DNA of 8,827 bases from an uncultured Candidatus Saccharibacteria bacterium (GTDB taxonomy: Bacteria; Patescibacteriota; Saccharimonadia; Saccharimonadales; Saccharimonadaceae). The DNA is taken from positions 1 through 8,827 of the forward strand of contig CAMYZY010000023.1 of NCBI GenBank assembly GCA_947304075.1, in the 5' to 3' direction. The stretch's first letter is position 1; each line of letters starts with the position of its first letter. The translations under genes and the position numbers were made by a program. Shown piece after piece: positions 6,284 through 8,827 of this stretch. The notes beneath the pieces are model-generated. The model was not told the origin of the DNA and searched no databases. It worked only from the letters and a program-made list of their open reading frames with translations.

Positions 6284-7492
6284 ATGAATGGAGACGAGAC
6301 ACTAACTAATCAGAAAAAGACTAATACTAAGGATAGCCGAAAATGGTTAGTCTTTTTGATACTGGGGTTAATAAGCTTGGTTGGTGGCGTAGGTTGTTTA
6401 TTATGGACATTTTTAAAACCCCAGCCTGAAGTTGCCGTAATTGATTATCCTACGATTCCGACCACGCAAAATGACACGACAACGACTTATAGTGCTTTGA
6501 CCGGAGAGCCACTGGCAGACGCAGGGACTTTTAATGCACCTGTTTTTTGCATACAGACACCGAACGGCACAGATGGCGCTAGGCCACAATCTGGACTAAA
6601 CACGGCCGGCGTAATATTTGAAGCGATCGCCGAGGCCGGCATTACGAGATTTGCGGCAATTTATCAAAACCCGACCGTTGCCGTGATTGGCCCGATTCGC
6701 TCGTTGCGCCTTTATTACTTGCAGTGGGATACTCCTTTTGATTGTACGATTGTACATGCGGGGGGAGCTGATGATGCCCTGGAGGCGGTAAGAGCTGGCG
6801 GCTATAAGGACATGACTGAAAATTATGCCTACATGTACCGCGGGACGGTGAGCGCGAGACGATGGAATAATCTCTTTACGACTGCGAGTCTTTTGAAGCA
6901 GTTTAATGCAGACCGCGGATATGCGACGTCTCAAATCAGTGGATTTACTAGAATGACGCCAGAAGAGTCAAAAAAATCGCAGGTTGATAGTTTGGTCAAA
7001 GAGCGCCTTAGTATTACCACGCCAGCGACGGGGAATACTTCGGAGCTTGAGCCAAAAGTCACGACGATTGGGCTTAGATTTGGGTGGGTACCAAATTACA
7101 ATGTGGATTATGCGTATGATGCGTCTACCAATAAATATTTAAGAAGTTATGAATCTGGCACTCCGCACAACGTGTATAGTTGCCCGAATGATGATTTGGG
7201 CGAGAAAAACCCGGAGGATGTGTGTGAACTAGTGCAAATGTCGCCGTCGGTAGTGATTGCGATGATGGTGGCCGAACGTAAGGCTTCGGATAATTATCAT
7301 GAAGACATCACAGCGGTTGGTTCGGGCGAAGCATATATTTTCCAGAATGGTTTGGCGATAAAAGGGACCTGGAATAAAGCTTCTGTGGGCGAGCAAATAC
7401 GTTTTTTGGATGAAAATGGAGCAGAGATAAAACTTGCGCCCGGGCAAACGATCGTTTCGGCTGTGCCAAATTATGGTAGTGTTGAATATTAA
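6284..7492 (+). CDS. DUF3048 (YerB-like) membrane-anchored protein
   Basis: The 402-residue protein has a short polar cytoplasmic N-terminus, one membrane span at about 21-43, and a Thr-rich linker to about 70. The ectodomain carries the hallmarks of the DUF3048/YerB family: SALTGEPL (70-77), GARPQSGL (98-105), a GITRFAAIYQ segment (119-128), GPIRSLRLYYL (136-146) and VHAGG (157-161). The C-terminal module follows at about 345-402 with GEAYIFQNGLAIKGTWNK and LAPGQTIVSAVP. The family's biochemical role is not established; in Bacillus the relative YerB is a lipoprotein, whereas here the anchor is a transmembrane helix with no lipobox seen. A domain segment at about 222-265 (TPEESKKSQ to PKVTTIG) joins the two modules. 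It is divergent from the surface-protein gene, and its last codons contain the -35 of the tRNA-Glu promoter. Confidence 0.93.
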   Translation: MNGDETLTNQKKTNTKDSRKWLVFLILGLISLVGGVGCLLWTFLKPQPEVAVIDYPTIPTTQNDTTTTYSALTGEPLADAGTFNAPVFCIQTPNGTDGARPQSGLNTAGVIFEAIAEAGITRFAAIYQNPTVAVIGPIRSLRLYYLQWDTPFDCTIVHAGGADDALEAVRAGGYKDMTENYAYMYRGTVSARRWNNLFTTASLLKQFNADRGYATSQISGFTRMTPEESKKSQVDSLVKERLSITTPATGNTSELEPKVTTIGLRFGWVPNYNVDYAYDASTNKYLRSYESGTPHNVYSCPNDDLGEKNPEDVCELVQMSPSVVIAMMVAERKASDNYHEDITAVGSGEAYIFQNGLAIKGTWNKASVGEQIRFLDENGAEIKLAPGQTIVSAVPNYGSVEY

Positions 7493-7510
7493 ATAGTACT
7501 ATGCTATAAT
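7482..7510 (+). promoter_or_regulatory. promoter of tRNA-Glu
   Basis: TTGAAT (7482-7487) and TATAAT (7505-7510) are 17 nt apart, and the -10 carries a TGC extension (7502-7504). The -35 lies inside the last codons of the DUF3048 gene. The predicted start is near 7517, inside the 5' arm of the hairpin described next. It would drive tRNA-Glu with a leader of about 37 nt. Confidence 0.75.
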
Positions 7511-7513
7511 ACT

Positions 7514-7545
7514 AGTGTGGACCTAACCCCCCTTGGGTCCACACT
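7514..7545 (+). promoter_or_regulatory. 10-bp perfect hairpin between promoter and tRNA-Glu
   Basis: AGTGTGGACC (7514-7523) pairs perfectly with GGTCCACACT (7536-7545) around a 12-nt loop with six C residues. It sits 3 nt after the -10 and 8 nt before the tRNA 5' end. Only three T residues follow it, which is weak for a terminator of the DUF3048 transcript. It may instead fold at the 5' end of the pre-tRNA or work as an attenuator; the role is inferred. Confidence 0.6.
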
Positions 7546-7553
7546 TTGTATCT

Positions 7554-7630
7554 GGCTCCTTCGTCTAGTGGTCCAGGACGTCTGGTTCTCATCCAGAAAA
7601 TCGCGGGTTCGACTCCCGCAGGAGTCACCA
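7554..7630 (+). tRNA. tRNA-Glu (anticodon CTC), complete with CCA
   Basis: A full cloverleaf can be drawn. The acceptor stem is GGCTCCT/AGGAGTC with one G-T pair, and the D-arm contains the GG pair. The anticodon stem TCTGG/CCAGA has loop TTCTCAT, giving anticodon CTC at 7588-7590. The T-arm is GCGGG/CCCGC with loop TTCGACT, followed by discriminator A and an encoded CCA. It reads GAG codons and is presumably charged by the GltX encoded at 3709-5148. It has its own promoter. Its last 18 bases are repeated downstream at 7694-7711. Confidence 0.97.
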
Positions 7631-7711
7631 GCAAATAAAAAAGAAGCCGTGAGACTTGTTTTTTGTTTGCTGATACGACGCCCGGGAGAATTGCTCCCGC
7701 AGGAGTCACCA
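7613..7711 (+). repeat. 18-bp direct repeat of tRNA-Glu 3' end, attachment-site-like
   Basis: CTCCCGCAGGAGTCACCA occurs at 7613-7630 (tRNA T-loop to CCA) and again, identical, at 7694-7711, 81 bp further on. Similarity stops sharply at the 5' edge of the second copy, so it is not a whole degraded tRNA. This is the pattern left when an integrase recombines at a tRNA 3' end. The second copy also forms a hairpin with its left flank, CGGGAG (7683-7688) with CTCCCG (7694-7699). No integrase gene is visible in the window. Confidence 0.65.
7631..7670 (+). terminator. A/T-rich hairpin terminator after tRNA-Glu
   Basis: Immediately after the CCA, GCAAATAAAAAA (7631-7642) pairs with TTTTTTGTTTGC (7659-7670) through one T-G wobble. 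Inside it AAG/CTT form a further 3 bp across a G-G mismatch, and the loop is a GTGA tetraloop closed by C-G. The T6 run (7659-7664) fits an intrinsic terminator, and the mirrored A run could serve the opposite strand. The GC core is eroded, so efficiency is uncertain. Confidence 0.6.
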
Positions 7712-7864
7712 CAGCAACGCTAAATACATATGGTTAGTCTTTTCAAACTCTATGACTCTATGTTTACATTCTGCGTAAATCTTTTTTAACGCCGATTCTA
7801 ATCGCTTTATTTCTGGTTTTAGATTATTTCCATACTTATATTCTTCATACAAAGTTTCTAGAAT
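7706..7864 (-). pseudogene. start-less 52-codon coding remnant, unidentified
   Basis: On the minus strand an open frame runs from just after a TGA (7867-7865) to a TGA at 7708-7706. It encodes a protein-like, Lys/Glu-rich, strongly helical sequence containing NNLKPEIKRLESALKKIY and FEKTNHMYLALLW. There is no ATG before codon 46 and no Shine-Dalgarno motif; one TTG is at codon 5. It is best read as the 3' end of a gene whose front has been lost. Its stop and final Trp codon fall inside the duplicated tRNA fragment. I do not recognise the family. It lies downstream of the FISUMP gene on the same strand, in a different frame. Chance openness of an AT-rich frame is the alternative. Confidence 0.35.
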
Positions 7865-7892
7865 TCAGAAAGGCGGAGAAGAGAAATGGGAA
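7712..7892. other. intergenic stretch between tRNA-Glu repeat and FISUMP gene
   Basis: Apart from the start-less remnant on the minus strand, this stretch holds no recognisable RNA gene, promoter or repeat array. It contains no clear intrinsic terminator for the FISUMP gene. It is the only sizeable non-coding region in the window and follows the disturbed tRNA 3' end. Confidence 0.5.
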
Positions 7893-8827
7893 CTAACGAG
7901 CCAAACATCGTACAGAGAAGCCGCTGTAGCGATGGACGCTGCTTGACGAATGGGCGGCGCCATCTGAATAGAGAGTCGCGTACCCGGCGAAGCCACCACT
8001 AATAACGAATGGCGACCAAAAGTTACCGCTGAACCCAACATCGACTAATAAATCACCGTAACCACCTAAGGCCCCGCTGACGGTAAAATAGGCCGGAGTG
8101 CCAGTAATATGGGTAACATCGTCAAACTCTTTATCATAGTCATCATAACCATATTGTTCCCAAAGGGCTTGGAAAGTTTTATCATCACTACCCGTTAGGG
8201 CCCAGCCAGGTAGGGTCCAGCCAGACGGGCAGATAGATTGTTCTACCACAGTACGACTGGCCGTAATACTACTACTATCATTCATAGCAATAGCTGCAGT
8301 CCAATCATAATAATTACCTAGATGGTAATGAGAGTTGCCAGAAGAAACTGGCGTAAAATCATCTAACGTTCCGCTCCAATATAAGTTTCCTGGATCATAA
8401 GATTGTGGAGTAGTATCACCCGTAGCAGTCACATCCCAAGTAGTATCTGTGGATGGTTTAGTGGAAGCAATTGGCGTCCAACTGGCGGTATCGTAAGTAC
8501 TTGTACTAGTATTCCATCCAAGGTCAGTATCTAGGTCAGTATAGGTTTTTGTGGAATCTAGATCCAAATCTAAATTTTGTGTCATCCAGATATTGCCATC
8601 AGCGAGTTTCGCCACGGTATAAGTCTTTTCATCACGCTTATCAGTTAGTGTGTATTGAGTTCCTGTAGTCATAGAAGACAGAATTGAAGATTTGTTGGTC
8701 GAACTAATATCCTGCATACATTTAATATCAGTACTAGTATTAGTACCAATCGTAGTACCATTTGGCTTACAAGCTACTGGTGCAACATGATTTGCTGGAT
8801 GTACTAATGTGTATATCACTTTCCCCG
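7893..8827 (-). CDS. FISUMP-domain (TIGR02145-like) surface protein, N-terminus outside window
   Basis: The frame is open to the right edge; a GTG at 8819 exists but lacks a well-placed ribosome site, so the true start is probably beyond 8827. Counting from that GTG (308 residues), the FISUMP pattern runs through most of the sequence: TLTDKRDEKTYTVAKLADG then NIWMTQNLDLDL (about 58-88), GNYYDWTAA (168-176), SICPSGWTLPG (195-205), NFWSP (266-270) and the closing GFSVRCLAR. This family has a C-type-lectin/FGE-like fold and occurs as large paralogous sets of exported proteins. A Thr/Ser/Asp-rich insert at about 86-140 looks like surface low-complexity sequence. Cys196 and Cys305 are the usual family cysteines. 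The tail (about 266-308) has the composition of a variable ligand-binding face. No terminator is evident after the stop. Function is presumably adhesion or binding, which is inferred. Confidence 0.88.
   Translation of the reverse strand, partial: GKVIYTLVHPANHVAPVACKPNGTTIGTNTSTDIKCMQDISSTNKSSILSSMTTGTQYTLTDKRDEKTYTVAKLADGNIWMTQNLDLDLDSTKTYTDLDTDLGWNTSTSTYDTASWTPIASTKPSTDTTWDVTATGDTTPQSYDPGNLYWSGTLDDFTPVSSGNSHYHLGNYYDWTAAIAMNDSSSITASRTVVEQSICPSGWTLPGWALTGSDDKTFQALWEQYGYDDYDKEFDDVTHITGTPAYFTVSGALGGYGDLLVDVGFSGNFWSPFVISGGFAGYATLYSDGAAHSSSSVHRYSGFSVRCLAR

Noticed and set aside
7512..7723. Open frames on both strands over the tRNA-Glu region (about 66-68 codons)
   Set aside because: They overlap a complete tRNA and its leader hairpin, and the apparent repeated peptide is just the translated tRNA 3' duplication.
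7865..7867. TGA before the 52-codon remnant, considered as a recoded sense codon as in some Patescibacteria
   Set aside because: The sequence upstream of this TGA in that frame does not look coding, and other genes in the window show no internal TGA, so the standard code is kept.
1..8827. CRISPR array, insertion sequence ends, or an integrase/reverse transcriptase gene
   Set aside because: No regularly spaced repeats, no terminal inverted repeats with a transposase, and no protein with recombinase or reverse-transcriptase motifs is visible in any frame.

Overview
The window looks like chromosomal DNA of a monoderm-type bacterium, most likely a member of Candidatus Saccharibacteria (TM7) or a close Patescibacteria relative. 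This rests on the mix of a class D/E-like sortase, single-pass membrane proteins with PEGA, DUF4367-like and DUF3048 (YerB-like) ectodomains, an Asn/Thr-rich surface protein and a FISUMP-domain (TIGR02145) surface protein, all in short monocistronic units. The lineage is inferred from architecture and not tested. All genes read with the standard code: TAA, TAG and TGA all act as stops.

Layout, left to right: a partial tRNA-Leu(CAA) on the minus strand (1-55); divergent from it a sortase (104-1318, +); convergent with that a PEGA-domain membrane protein (1322-2734, -); divergent from that a DUF4367-like membrane protein (2830-3708, +); convergent with that gltX (3709-5148, -); upstream of gltX on the same strand a surface-anchored protein (5214-6179, -); divergent from that a DUF3048 protein (6284-7492, +); then tRNA-Glu(CTC) (7554-7630, +). 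Beyond the tRNA is a short disturbed region (7631-7892) holding a terminator-like hairpin, an 18-bp duplicate of the tRNA 3' end and a start-less coding remnant. The 3' part of a FISUMP surface protein gene fills the right edge (7893-8827, -).

No two protein genes look co-transcribed. Almost every gene has its own promoter, and these share an extended -10 of the form TGnTATAAT. In four protein genes (sortase, PEGA, gltX, surface protein) the -10 lies only 6 to 9 nt before the ATG, so their mRNAs are predicted to be leaderless or nearly so. The DUF4367-like and DUF3048 genes instead have short leaders with Shine-Dalgarno sequences. The convergent pairs are packed tail to tail with 3 and 0 nt between stop codons.

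Functionally the window is a cell-surface neighbourhood (sortase, three single-pass membrane proteins, two surface proteins) with glutamate decoding embedded in it: gltX and one of its tRNA substrates lie about 2.4 kb apart. The most unusual parts are the predicted leaderless promoters, a 13-bp inverted repeat bracketing the surface-protein/DUF3048 promoter, a strong hairpin at the predicted tRNA-Glu transcript start, and the tRNA-Glu 3'-end duplication, which suggests integration next to a possibly variable lectin-fold surface gene.
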